A stretch of DNA of 64,000 bases, from NCBI RefSeq assembly GCF_018139145.2, contig NC_059482.1, positions 3,546,294-3,610,293 on the forward strand. The letters are read 5' to 3'. A model generated the notes under the pieces. The model was not told where the DNA came from. It did not search any database and saw only the letters and a program-made list of their open reading frames with translations. A program made the translations under genes and the position numbers. This DNA comes from Gymnogyps californianus. Its lineage: Eukaryota > Chordata > Aves > Accipitriformes > Cathartidae. Positions 12,361-22,144 of the stretch are shown piece by piece (within the stretch, counting starts at the first letter, position 1; the number at the start of each line of letters is the position of its first letter).

Positions 12361-13460
12361 AAGCAAATGCTTTAAAATCTATTTAGCCATTACTATGCGC
12401 AGATATTTCATCATATATATATATAGCAAGCTAACATTTCTGATACAGCTTACCGGTCATAACTTTGACAAAATATACAGTTCAGTCTTTGTGAATCAGG
12501 ATGTTTTAAAGCCATTCAGGGAAACTCCTTCTTTAAACACAGTGGCTTGAGATTAAAATACAGATTTAATTCTTTAGAACATTTTTCCCAAATGAGTATA
12601 AATGTGAAGTCTGCCCTTTCAATTAAATGACAGCAAGAAGTCAGGGGAAAAAAACAAAACAAAACAAACAATAGCAAACAGTTTGAGATTGATTCCGCTC
12701 TTGCTAACCTCATTGTAAATAAGAGACTGGCTCTAATTTAGTTAATGAGATTTCACCAGTGTAAATTAAATTAGGCTAATTATTTTATGATTAAAACGAT
12801 CTCTGTCTTTGCAAACAAAATAGATTTTTTTTTTTAACAGTTAAAGGATTTTTTCAAATTTAAAAAAAAAATGCTGGCATGAGATGCAAAAGCAGAACTC
12901 CCACGGACAGAATGTTACTGTGAGTAGAAAAAATATTTTTCCTAATTGATTTATATTTAATTCTTTTTTTTAGAATTTCAATTTTTTTTATTATTTAAAA
13001 TTGCATCTATAATCTCCCAGATCAAAACCAATTTGTGCTATATACATTCAAAAAGCTTTTTTTCCTTATTGTCGTCATGTCTTTGCGCAGCATGCAACAC
13101 ACCCACAACTCGTGAGTGTGTAAAATCCATTTGCCAATGCGCGCAGCTACCCCGCAAGATAAGGGCTGAATTACCTTTAGAAAACAGGAAAGGGTTGTGT
13201 ATAATCTGTTATACGTTATGTTTGATTGTTATGGGGTTTAAGCGTTATATAGAAACCAATTATTTTTATAACGCCTCCAATTGCATACAAAGCAGACACA
13301 ATATGCACCGTTTAGGGCAAGCGGCTATTGATTTTCATTCCTGATACAGAAAGCTAGCCGATCAAGTTATTAAACCGTGTGTTGATAAAGCAAATTGTAC
13401 TGTAAGCATATAACAAGTGCTGAAAAGATAAATACGCTTTCGATCGCCATGCAAATCCAT
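12361..13460. promoter_or_regulatory. AT-rich candidate enhancer block
   Basis: Unique AT-rich sequence with dense homeodomain-type cores near 12740-12800, repeated TTTTTTA/AATT tracts, and retained CpGs near 13130-13460 (TGCGCGCAGC, CGATCGCC). The right end carries a perfect POU octamer (13449-13456). A (TA)n run sits at about 12412-12426. There is no convincing open frame: the plus frame 13033-13344 is 103 codons of unremarkable sequence. The block lies about 1.7 kb left of the CpG island. Confidence 0.4.
13449..13456 (+). promoter_or_regulatory. Perfect octamer (POU-factor) motif
   Basis: ATGCAAAT is an exact match to the octamer bound by POU-domain factors such as the Oct proteins. It directly follows CGATCGCC, an unusual CpG-bearing context in AT-rich DNA. 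Other octamers in the window, in either orientation, start at 20382, 24691, 34529, 35082, 42130, 45060, 45604 and 58943. Confidence 0.4.
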
Positions 13461-15165
13461 GCCCCGGCAGTGGAAGCTGAGCGGTGCACGAAGCCGCTTT
13501 CTGCCTCTCGCACTGCCAACCTACCAATGCCACCTAATGGAGAGCCCGCACCTCGCACCAGCCCAGCAGGCGTTTTTCCCGATAGCCATCTTCGCTTAGC
13601 TTTAACAGCTTTCCCCCCCCCAAAAAAAAAGCTTTACAAAGCAATAGTTTCAATGGAAGAATAACAAAATCCTGTAGCAAAGGCTTGGACAAATATTTTG
13701 ATTGCCTTGCTAGATGTCAACAGTTGAAATGAGCGGCGTTGTCTCAACCCATCCCTGTCTCACGGGCAGATGCACGTGGCCCCTAAAGTACGAGTCGTGG
13801 TTTTATACGGGGTGCACGGCTGATGCGGTAGCTTAGATTTATTGTCTTCGTAGAAATCCCCCATTCCTCTCAGGCAGCAAACTTGGAGACGTGACCCGGT
13901 TGCAAAGCAACGTGAAAATACACTCAGATGCACTAATCCCTGCTCTCTGACGCGTGGTCCTGACATGCTTTCATCTTCCCCATCGCTCACACCCCCACGC
14001 TCCTGCTCACGCATCCAGACACGCACAGGCACACACATACACGGCTGCTCGCACATGGCCCGTTTGCAGAGAGATGCGCACGGAGAAACCGAGACCGGGG
14101 CGCAGAGACAGAGAATAAATATATCCTTGCCTTAAACTGCTCTTTGCATGTTGGATCTGCTTTCTGCAGCGTTACAAACGTCTATGTGCGTGTGCACCTT
14201 CCCAGGAATGTTTTTACGTACATATTCATAGGCAGGCATGCATCACGGCTGACAAACGCGTGCATGGTTATCTATACAGACATATATAAATATAGGGGGG
14301 AATTACGCTGCATTTTCACTGGTGCAGCAAATCAAGTTTGACCAACTTTTAGGACTGACTCCCAAACCAGGCCCTAATTTGCAGATGATTTAAGATTTCC
14401 ACCCTAGTTAAATACCCCTGGACATAAGACTATCAGAAAGCAGTTTGGATTTTGCTCTCCCCTTTCCCCGTCGCAGCTTAACAAAGCACCATTCTCTCTG
14501 ACTCATATATATTTTCCTCTCCACTGTACCCAGGATTTTCCTCTAATTTATTTCTGTAGGGTCTGATCCAAAGCTCCTGCTGATTTCAGGAGGTTTGGGA
14601 TAGGGCCTTGCGCTTCTTCAGCTCCTGACCTGCTGCAGCCAGGTCTGAAGTCAGTGCTAATTTGAATGATAAACATCAGGCCACACAAAAATAGTTTAAA
14701 AGGGGGGCTGGGGAAAAAAGACAGTAATTTTCTATAAAGTGTGCTATGCTTATGCCAAGGTTTGCACCCCCACCCCCACCTACTTCAAGCATATTCTAGT
14801 ACGGGAAGGTTAGGGATAAAAATCAACTATAAGAAAGATGCAGTTTTAAAAGCAGCAGGATTAAAGGCAGCAGTTAAAGCCAGTAGAGCTGAAAAAAACC
14901 GGTGCAAAGGGTAGCTTCGCTGCTCTCAAGAAAAAGAAAAAAATCGAAATAATAGTAAAATAAACTCAGACAAGCCCAACAACAGAAAACCCGAAGCAAA
15001 TAAAAAGTGAGTGGGACAGATTTCCGTGTTTACTTTTCTTTCTGCAGTTGGACCCCTTGTCACAGCCACAAGAACTGCAAGGATAGGACGCGAAGTGGGA
15101 AATAAAAGACAGGAAAAAGAAAAAAAAAAGACGAAATTTTTTTTTTTTAAAGCAACTTAAGGCAA
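13461..15165. other. Left shoulder of the CpG island, non-coding
   Basis: Mixed composition, with a C-to-A homopolymer junction near 13613-13629 and a CA-rich, CpG-bearing stretch at about 13975-14060. The palindromic repeat copy at 14557-14608 and a CCCCCA-type run near 14765-14779 also lie here. A-rich interruptions precede the island. I see no exon. Confidence 0.45.
14557..14608. repeat. Palindromic interspersed repeat, copy 1
   Basis: GGGTCTGATCCAAAGCTCCT at the left is mirrored by GGAGGTTTGGGATAGGGCC at the right, making an imperfect inverted repeat with a short loop. The same 'CTGATCCAAAGC...' text recurs at 55452 and 55910, and a one-armed version at 45424. The structure (terminal inverted repeats, no coding) is MITE-like. 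I associate this text with turtle, crocodilian and bird genomes but do not assign a database name. Confidence 0.5.
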
Positions 15166-15441
15166 AGGAAGCAAATCCAAAGGCTCCAGCCTGGGCCAGC
15201 GGAGCTGGCGGAGCAGCAGCTCTGGAGAGCAGCGGTGCCGCTTCCCCCTCTGCCCAGGCTCCGTCCCAGGAGCCCGGCGGGTTTTTGCAAGGCAGAAGTT
15301 GGGAGCAGGGAAGGGGATGGTGCAAACCCCGGGCTCGGAGGAGAGGAAGAGGAAGAGGAGGAGGGTTTCGGGACGGAGAGAGGGAAAAGAAAAAGTCCAG
15401 TACATACAGCTCGATGAGTCCACCAGCCCCCAGCCTCCGCT

Positions 15442-15461
15442 TCTCTCTCTCTCTCTCTCTC
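15442..15461. repeat. (CT)n microsatellite
   Basis: About ten CT units, followed by a T9 run at 15491-15499 that ends in GCAG. Together they form a pyrimidine-rich stretch on the plus strand in the left part of the CpG island. Confidence 0.85.
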
Positions 15462-15503
15462 CCTCTTAAGTCAAAAAGGAAATGCGGTTCTTTTTTTTTG
15501 CAG

Positions 15504-15792
15504 AATCAGAAAATGAACCATCAGGAAGTTGGCAAAATCGCTAACTAAACAATCAGTCGAGGAAATGCAACAAATTCGCGCGGGCCGTGCGCTTTGGCAG
15601 GGAGGGGAGCGAGGGCCGGCGCCGGCGCGCAGTCCCGCGCAGCGCAGCGCAGAGCAGGCAGCGCCAGGCAGGGCAGGACGCTGCGCTGCGCACCGCGGGC
15701 AGGGCAACGCGCACGGCGGGCAGTGTTCCGACCCGCAATACCCTCTCATTGCTTGTATTTTTACCCCACGGAAACTCATCCTCCGGGGCCAG
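15504..15792 (+). other. Possible exon in the CpG island (speculative)
   Basis: A pyrimidine tract ending TTTTTTTTTGCAG at 15491-15503 resembles a 3' splice site. CCAG|GTACGC at 15789-15798 resembles a 5' splice site. The intervening 289 bases include a plus-strand frame open across most of the interval, but it has no ATG near its beginning and no recognisable domain. This could be an untranslated exon or coincidence. Confidence 0.15.
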
Positions 15793-16156
15793 GTACGCGG
15801 CCGCGGACCCCCAGCACCTCCCGCGGGTGCGGCCGCTCGGTGTTGCTTATTTTGATCGCTGCGGCAGAGCGCAGGGCAGGGACGGGGGGTGCCGGCCGGG
15901 CTTGCCCCCCACCCCACCCTCGGGGGGGCTGCCTGCCCGGCAGAAATACCGACATCAGCCCATCTGTCCCCAAAACGAGCTGAAAGGCAGCTCCCTGTAC
16001 ACCCGTGCAGGGTGCACCGCCCTTTCCGAGGAATTATCCTCCCTTCCCACGGGCTGGGATAAGCAGGATGGAGAAATGAGCGAGTCCCGTGCTGGTATTT
16101 CTTCGAAAAGTGCATTTCGCACAAGGATGAGTGTAGCAAGGAGAGGGTTGTTTGGG

Positions 16157-16169
16157 TTTTTTTTTTTTT
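16157..16169. repeat. T13 homopolymer
   Basis: Uninterrupted T13 inside the CpG island, between two GC-rich portions. It is of no evident function beyond possible nucleosome exclusion. Confidence 0.8.
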
Positions 16170-16436
16170 GCACGGCTATCGCCCCTGCTTTCCCTAAGTT
16201 TTCCACAGTTCCCCGTTCCTCCCCCTTTTTCTTCCCGTTTCGAAATGACGGTCTCGGCTCGCTGACACGGACCGAAAGGCTCTCCCCCTCCTTACGTCAA
16301 ACAAACAAATACATGAATAAATAAAAGCTACGTGAGCGAAGCCGGCAGCCCGGCGCAGCGCGCTGCTGTCCGCCGCGGGAAGCGTGGCCGGGGAGGGGGG
16401 GACGCGCTCCGCGGGCAGCGGCAGCCGCGCATTGCC

Positions 16437-16456
16437 GGGGGGGGGGGGGGGGGCGG
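16437..16456 (+). other. G17 run, G-quadruplex-prone
   Basis: Seventeen consecutive G residues followed by C and three more G, on the plus strand within the densest part of the island. Runs of this length can form quadruplexes and are also common places for sequencing length error. Confidence 0.7.
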
Positions 16457-16779
16457 GTTGGCTTCTTTAGGCTCCCGTCTGGGCGAAGGTAACCCACCAA
16501 ATCCTCGCAAGGGGTTTTCTCCGAGGGAGGGCTCCCACAGATGCTGCTGAAGGCGGCTGGAGACCTCCCCCCTTCCCCTCTCTCCTGCCGCCCCCCGGTG
16601 GGTGCGGGGCCGGGACTGGGGGAGCCCCGGGCAAGGGGAGCTGACCTCCCCCAAAAATGCGGGACACGCTCCGGGGTCACTGCTAAAAGCAACAGAACTC
16701 CGTATTTTTTAATAAAGAGCGTTCTCTTGCGAGCTGGCCGCCTTCCACCCACCCCACGGATGAGCTGGCTCTGTAAACA

Positions 16780-16890
16780 CTGAATAGAAGATTAACACTG
16801 CTGTTATAACCTCATAGAGAGATCTGTGCCTTATGAAAGCTTTTACTGCTGCTGATCTATGGGGTCCATAATAGCCCTTTTGTTTTAAGG
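16780..16890. promoter_or_regulatory. AT-rich unique insert within the CpG island
   Basis: A roughly 110-base patch of lower GC containing GTAAACA (forkhead-type core), GATTAACA and a GGTCCATAATAGCCC segment, flanked on both sides by CpG-rich DNA. Such sharply bounded AT patches in promoters often hold factor-binding clusters. The call rests on composition and motif texture only. Confidence 0.3.
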
Positions 16891-17244
16891 GTGACAACAG
16901 CCCCGAGTCCTGCCGTCCTCAGCGCAGCCCCGCGTACAGCAGCTCGGCTCTGTCCCGGCCCCCCGGCCCCTCTCCATCACCCTCCCTCCCCTGCCTGGGT
17001 GTCGCCGAGGCTCTGGGTGTCCCCCACAGCAGAAGGAGCGGCTGCAGAAAAATCCGGCAGAGGGTTTCTTTTTATTTGTTTTTATTTTTATTTTTTTTTT
17101 ATGGGTGATGTCTCCAATTTGGCAGCCGAGAAGAGCTCGTAACAAATGACAGAGCGAGCTGCCAGCAAGGTTTTCCAGCAGACACCGGCCTGTTCGCAAG
17201 AGCTCCTTTCCTGACCGCCTATGTCTCGGGAGGGGAAGAAAACC

Positions 17245-17395
17245 GCGCTATCTGCAAGTGGGAGTGCGGGTAATTTATTATAGAAGCTTAGTTCAAAGAT
17301 ACTGCTCTGCGGCTATGTTAATTGAGCTCTGTATTTGTGAAAAGGCGGAGGAAAGCTGGCAACGGCAAGTTCGTTTGCCCAGGAATTACACAAAC
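17245..17395. promoter_or_regulatory. Second AT-rich unique patch within the CpG island
   Basis: Contains CGCTATCTGCAAG, GGTAATTTATTATAG, TTCAAAGATA (TCF/LEF-like CAAAG core) and GTTAATTGAGC. It is unique, free of low-complexity sequence and bounded by GC-rich DNA. It is a plausible proximal regulatory element of whatever promoter the island serves. Confidence 0.3.
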
Positions 17396-17436
17396 ACCCC
17401 GCAAGCCCGGGGGAAGCTGCGACCCGCACGGAGGAG

Positions 17437-17524
17437 ATACGGGATGGGGCGGGGGGGGGGCTGCTTGTTTTTTCGCTTTTGCCAAAAGGGCATCAGGCCT
17501 GGGGGGGGGGTGTGGGGGGGTGGG
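17437..17524 (+). other. G-quadruplex-prone cluster
   Basis: Two G10 runs (17451-17460 and 17501-17510), plus GGGATGGGG and a GTGGGGGGGTGGG segment, all lie on the plus strand within about 90 bases. This satisfies the usual pattern of four or more G3+ runs several times over. Confidence 0.65.
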
Positions 17525-17747
17525 AATGAAGAGCAAATCAGGGAAAAAATACTGGAGGAAGAGCTGAGTGCCCCGGCCCGGGTGAGAGCTGAGCACAGGC
17601 GGGCAGCAGCGCCTGGAGCAGCCGGCGGACCCACCGCAGCCTCCCTCCATCCCTCACTGTCACCCGCCTGCGCACCGAGCTCAGCCCCCAGAAAGAGTAT
17701 TTGGTTAGCAGAAAAGGAGTTGAAATAAGAACAACCAGGGCAAGGGG

Positions 17748-17779
<32 letters not shown>

Positions 17780-17783
17780 GGGG
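17748..17783 (+). repeat. A24-G12 homopolymer junction
   Basis: Twenty-four consecutive A immediately followed by twelve consecutive G, at the right edge of the CpG island. Both tract lengths are likely polymorphic and are error-prone in sequencing. Confidence 0.8.
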
Positions 17784-17799
17784 AAGAAAAGAAAAAAAA

Positions 17800-18620
17800 G
17801 AAAGAGCAAAAAGCAGTTCTGCTTTCCCCCACACCCCCTCACAAACAAGACCTTTACATAGTAAAATGTTTCCTTGGGTAAGGATTTTCCCCCATATCGT
17901 TTTACCCTCTCGATCCCTTTTGGTAAGTCCCTGTAATGCACGATACGTTTGGGGGTTCCCTCCCCCGCCCCCCGTTTGCCCTTTCCGAGTAATACTGGCA
18001 TGAGCTCGCTTGAGGATGATGGTTTGACTTGATTTGACCACAACCCCTATGACAGCGGGACTGGGGCATTTAAAACCGGTATGAAATCGGGATAAAACAG
18101 TAGATCGGAGTTGGAGTACCCGGAACACCGTCAGACAGAACACACTGCAGCCAGAATGGGCTTCACCTTTATGAGACGCTACAAATTGCTGCTGTGGACA
18201 CTTTGGAGACCTTTGAAATCCCTTCATTAGCTATTTGATGCATTTGACATCCGAGCTCATTGTACCCCCGAGGCGTCCAAAACCTTGAAAACCAAGTTTT
18301 ATTAACCTAATAAAACGCACGCACACGAAATTCGGGGGAAAATTCAAGAGTCAAGAAAGGCAACCCCCCCCCGATGAGTTTCTGGAGATTTTTCAAGGTT
18401 GGATTAAATGTGGAGGAGACGAACTATTTATTTGTCAGAATAGGATTATTTTCTTTTACTTAGACGATTAGTTTTATAGCAGAATTGCTTTATAAAAGAA
18501 ATCGAGCATCCATTTACATTTATAACTGACAAGCTGTCTTCGTTTCCATCTTTATGATATATTTCCCCTCTTCCTTGATTCCTGCATTATGCAATAACTC
18601 AGTCATTTTTATGAACAAAG
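17800..18620. promoter_or_regulatory. Enhancer-like flank of the CpG island
   Basis: Unique sequence with CpGs scattered in AT-rich DNA and many intact homeodomain-type cores, for example TTCATTAGCTATTTGATG near 18221 and a TTATGCAATAACTCAG segment near 18588. A C8 run sits near 18366. There is no transposon decay. I read it as a proximal regulatory region. A 24-codon frame lies within it (separate entry). Confidence 0.4.
18156..18230 (+). CDS. 24-codon ATG mini-frame, doubtful
   Basis: An ATG-initiated frame of 24 codons ending in TAG. The product is basic and hydrophobic, beginning MGFTFMRRYKLLLW, which has the look of a short membrane-anchor segment. Upstream context CCAGAATGG has A at -3 and G at +4, a good initiation context. 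It lies in clean unique sequence just right of the CpG island. It could be a small upstream frame of a transcript starting in the island, or an accident inside a non-coding element. There is no family match I know. Confidence 0.12.
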   Translation: MGFTFMRRYKLLLWTLWRPLKSLH

Positions 18621-19381
18621 GGGAAATCTAATGAGAAACATTACAGCAGCACTGCGTATTTTCTGCCCACTAGCAGAGCGCTTTGCATGTAATATATTTT
18701 GTTTCCAGCCAAAACTAACGATCTTAACGTCTTACATGATGGGAAAGGAGGTATTTACAGTGTGGCCATTGTATGCCGGGTACTTTTGTACGTTGGGACT
18801 TTTCTGTGCCATAAACATCACCTGGGCGGAGGTCCCGGCGCCGCTTCCCACCCCTTTGCGGGCAGCATCCCTCCTCCGGCAGCATCAGGGAGAAGGGGTC
18901 CGGATGATTTCCCCCTGCTCTTCTTTTCCGTAAAGAGAATCGTTCACCAAAAAAAAAAATTAAATTAATAATGAATAAGAATAAGAAGAAAATAAGCATA
19001 ATAAAAAAATCGCCTTTGTGATCGCTTTGACCCAAGAAATCTAACTCCAAGCTCTCTCAAGCGCAGCTGAAATTCAGCTACAGCCGCCTCTCCCTTGCAC
19101 AGTGCTTTTAACGCCCAGGGCACACGTTCCTCACTTAAAGCAGCGTCTGGCATGAGAAAAACCCCTTTTTTTATCAGATCCCCTCTAAAGCGCCTGTTTC
19201 CACCAAAAAGTCCCTTTTGGGGCTCTCTGGGGCATGGCTGTGCTCTCGGGCACGGCTTGCTCCCTGCCACAGATAACCGGGGCTGTTCGCATCATAATTG
19301 AGGTACAAGTGCATTAAACCCAGTAGCCATTAGCAATTGGTAAGTAAGTGTGCGGACTGTAAAGCTAAGTGTTGTATCCTT

Positions 19382-19399
19382 TAGATAAGGGCTTATCTA
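19382..19399. promoter_or_regulatory. Palindromic double GATA site
   Basis: TAGATAAG, two bases, then CTTATCTA: two AGATAAG sites in opposite orientation as an exact 8-bp inverted repeat. AGATAA is the canonical GATA-factor motif. It lies in unique sequence 1.7 kb right of the CpG island. Confidence 0.45.
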
Positions 19400-19770
19400 T
19401 ATAGCCATTAAACCCACACCCGCCTCTTTAGCATGTAGAGAGGCTGGGGGTGTCGACTCCTACGGGAAAATATTTATCTAGTCCCTTTCGGACAGGAGGA
19501 TTTAATCCAGTCTGACTTGACTTGCCAGGAGAAATCTGTTTCTTGTTTTTTGTTTGGTGGGTTGTAATGCTGTGGATTAAAATCCTTAAAAGCTTGCTGT
19601 TTGCCCACAAAACAAATAAAAGATAACCTGGGTGGAGTGACAGGAGTCTTAATATATGGTGTCTTTTCTGTCATTCCTTCTTGGTAAAGTTCATCATTTG
19701 ACCATATGCACATGCTGTTGATGAAAGCAAGCTTTAGGCATATTCCAGAAAAAGAAAAAAAAAGCAAGAT

Positions 19771-19824
19771 AGGACCCAATCCTGCCAGCTGTCACTGAGG
19801 CTGGAGCACGCAGGATCGGGTCCA
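19771..19824. repeat. Inverted repeat resembling the palindromic repeat family
   Basis: GGACCCAATCCTGC (19772-19785) is mirrored by GCAGGATCGGGTCC (19810-19823) with a single mismatch and a 24-base loop. It is MITE-like in layout. The arm text differs from the copies at 14557 and 55452, so it may be a related or separate family. Confidence 0.45.
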
Positions 19825-20284
19825 CGGGGTCCAGCTGAGCTAAAAGTAACACCAGCAGCAAGCCTCCCTCGGATCGGAGTATCACCCGGATCGGGCCCCG
19901 GAGATGGACACAGCCAGGAAAAACCTGGGGAGAATCTCTCCGAACTGGCACTGGTGTACGCCGCTTGTCTGATCCACGTTGTTAGGTCGGTTCAGAAAGT
20001 CCTGCGGCGCGAGCTGCATGGATTAAATAGAATTAACAAGATTTAGGTCCTGATCCTGTATCCTAAGTCTTTCTCCTTAGCAGAGTTTTATCTACTTAAG
20101 GATGCTCTCATGCAGTATGGACTGCAGGGTACTAGAGACCTTGACTACTAGACTTTTATTAATGCAAAACAGCAGCAAAAACTAGTCTAGGAGGTAACTA
20201 GAAAGATGTTCTGTTATTTTTCCTAGTTCTTTTGTAATTCCTGTAAATTTCAAAGTTTAATACAAAGATTAGTAGTGTTTCTTT

Positions 20285-20420
20285 TCATTTTTATAGATGA
20301 GGAAACTGAGGCACTAGGAAAAAAAGAGGTTTATCCAAGGTGCAGTTTCAGTGGTAAAGTGCAGGATTAAAAAGACACGTTATTTGCATCCCAGCCTCGT
20401 GTGTTTATGCCAAAGCCCCA
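20285..20420 (-). mobile_element. MIR (CORE-SINE) copy
   Basis: TTTATAGATGAGGAAACTGA and the following GGCACTAGG...GAGGTTTATCCAAGGTGCA track the reverse complement of the MIR core ('ctcagtttcctcatctgtaaa' with 'cttgggcaagt...aacctc'). The stretch to about 20420 continues with a diverged head region. MIRs are ancient tRNA-derived SINEs shared across amniotes. It is not active. Confidence 0.75.
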
Positions 20421-22140
20421 CTGACTTTCAGATAAGAGTCTCTGTCTGGTTCTTACTGAAGTCGATGGATATTTTAGCACCGCTTTCAAAGAAAAGGCTG
20501 AGGAGACTGGTAAATGATCACTTGCTATCGATCCTTTCTGAACAGCTCTCTATTTTTTTTTTTTTTTTAACATAAGCAAATCTCCCAGCCCCATCTGGGG
20601 CCCGGCATTCAGAGTTGGGGGGGCTGTAGAAAAATGGGACCATTGGTATGCTTTGGTCCAGAAGGAAGTAAAATAATCAGTCTTCTAAGCAGCATTTTCA
20701 AACAGGGGACAGCTGCAATCTGAACCCTTTCTCTCAATTGAAACTGTACATTTTTAGAAAGGTAACCTTTTTGATCCGTCTATAAAATCCTAAAATATGA
20801 CAATTTTGCTGGCAGCAGAATGCATAAGAGCAGCAGACTGAATTATTCATGTGAAAGCCAAGTCATAACTTTCCACGATACGGCACACACAAAATTCAGG
20901 GCTTAGACATGAGTAGAAATCTTACACGTCTTAACTTAATCCCAGTATAATGGAACTAGATTACAAGAAAGAAAGTTTTTCTCAGTAGCTGTCAGCTTTG
21001 AGGATAAGGCTGTGGATATCATCTCACTATATTCCTATCCCCATAATGAAACTAAAATCCAGAGTCCCAGAAAGCGGGGGGAAAATTTTGCCACTGAGTT
21101 AAGTGAGAAGAGATGAAATCTCTCGATAAAATAACGATATTCCATTACTGTTGGTTTTGGCTGATTACTGTCCTATGTTTGCAATCTGCCTTGCTTCAGC
21201 AATGGTCATTTGGGTGCAGGAATCTTGTTAGCTTCAGCAGCAAAGCCATGTAAGCCAGAATTGCAGCATCAGGGCATCCTCCTATCACTCATGGCAGTAA
21301 GATTTGAGGGCACCATTTGAGTTCTGTGCAAGAGAAGCTTTTTTAGGCCAAACCTTCAGTGTCCTCTGAGAGCTATGGGAAACTAGATGCCCAAAGGAGG
21401 TGGACACAGTCATGTGGGTCTGGTCCCCGTCCCCCCACCCTACCCTCACCCCGTGCCTACGTTTGCAGGTTGTTGATGTGCATCTAGCTGCGCCTTCCAT
21501 GGGGTCCCATCTGTTATCTCACCGTGTTTACCTAGCACTCTCATTGCAGTCAGCTGGATGATTGACTGCTAAGATCGAACCACAATAGGATTTTCTTGCC
21601 CAAAATGTTATTCCTGAGGGCCTCTGACAGCTCCCTTCTGTGATCCCATAAAAGCCATCCCCCCCTTCTGGTCCTCTCCTGCATTTGGTCTTGGCAAAGG
21701 TGCTAAAAAAGAAACGAATGGGCCAATAAGTAGTTTACAGCCGTCACTCATTTGGGATCCACAATGACCCTGAGTACCCCCTGCCTTGTAATCACATTAG
21801 ACTGTGTTAGCCCTCAGCCTGCCACAGAAAGGTCTACTTCATATATTTCTGTGCTTTCAAAAAAAAAAAAAAAAAAAAAAAAAGTGCCAAGGTAAGACAT
21901 CAATTTTCCTGCCACTCAATATTTCAGGCTATAATTGCTGACTTGTTGAGTGCAACAAAAGCCAGCAGTAATTCCAAAGGCTCCAGATGATTTTATGCTT
22001 TTTTCCTTTTTTTTCCCCCCCTGGTTTGTAAGAAAAACGCTCAAAACTAAAACAAAGCTAGGTCTTCATAGCTGAAGTTTTAAAAGACTAGAGCTTTCTA
22101 AGCGGCCAAAGGAACGAGCAGGGAGAAGGAATGAGCACAG
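20421..22140. other. Non-coding DNA, quiet
   Basis: Unique sequence with a T16 run (20553-20568) and an uninterrupted A25 run (21859-21883). The CACTGAC and ACTGAAGTCGATGG text near 20417-20470 may be a further broken palindromic-repeat copy. I see no exon or named element. Confidence 0.45.
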
Positions 22141-22144
22141 CCAG

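Larger units (their letters stand above)
15170..17700. promoter_or_regulatory. CpG island, candidate promoter
   Basis: About 2.5 kb of strongly GC-rich DNA with frequent CpG, densest at 15560-15940 and 16240-16760, in a window that is otherwise AT-leaning and CpG-poor. Several open frames appear on both strands (for example 15587-16324 plus and 15471-16139 minus). They overlap in all frames and are rich in R, P, A and G, the usual artefact of CpG islands. No recognisable protein is encoded. In vertebrates such islands normally mark a promoter. The transcribed strand and gene are not determinable from this sequence. Two AT-rich, unique stretches inside it (about 16780-16890 and 17245-17395) look like binding-site clusters. 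Confidence 0.8.
18621..20284. other. Non-coding DNA right of the island
   Basis: Unique sequence with moderate GC near 18830-18900 and an A-rich stretch near 18950-19010. It contains a palindromic GATA site and a palindromic repeat (separate entries). TTG|GTAAGTAAG near 19339 resembles a splice donor. Open frames here (18631-18933, 18699-18968 and antisense ones) overlap one another and are unrecognised. Confidence 0.4.

Noticed and set aside
15471..16324. Long frames in the CpG island: 15587-16324 plus (245 codons) and 15471-16139 minus (222 codons)
   Set aside because: They overlap each other and further frames on both strands, are dominated by R, P, A and G, and show no domain. GC-rich DNA has few stop codons, so long frames are expected.
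15170..17700. Naming a specific developmental gene for the CpG island
   Set aside because: I found no coding exon or sequence I could tie to a named locus, so any symbol would be a guess.
17538..18227. Minus-strand frame of 229 codons
   Set aside because: It runs through the A24-G12 homopolymer, giving poly-phenylalanine and poly-proline, and has no recognisable domain.
19339..19350. GTAAGTAAG as a true splice donor
   Set aside because: No frame or acceptor pairs with it, and GTAAGT matches occur many times in the window by chance.
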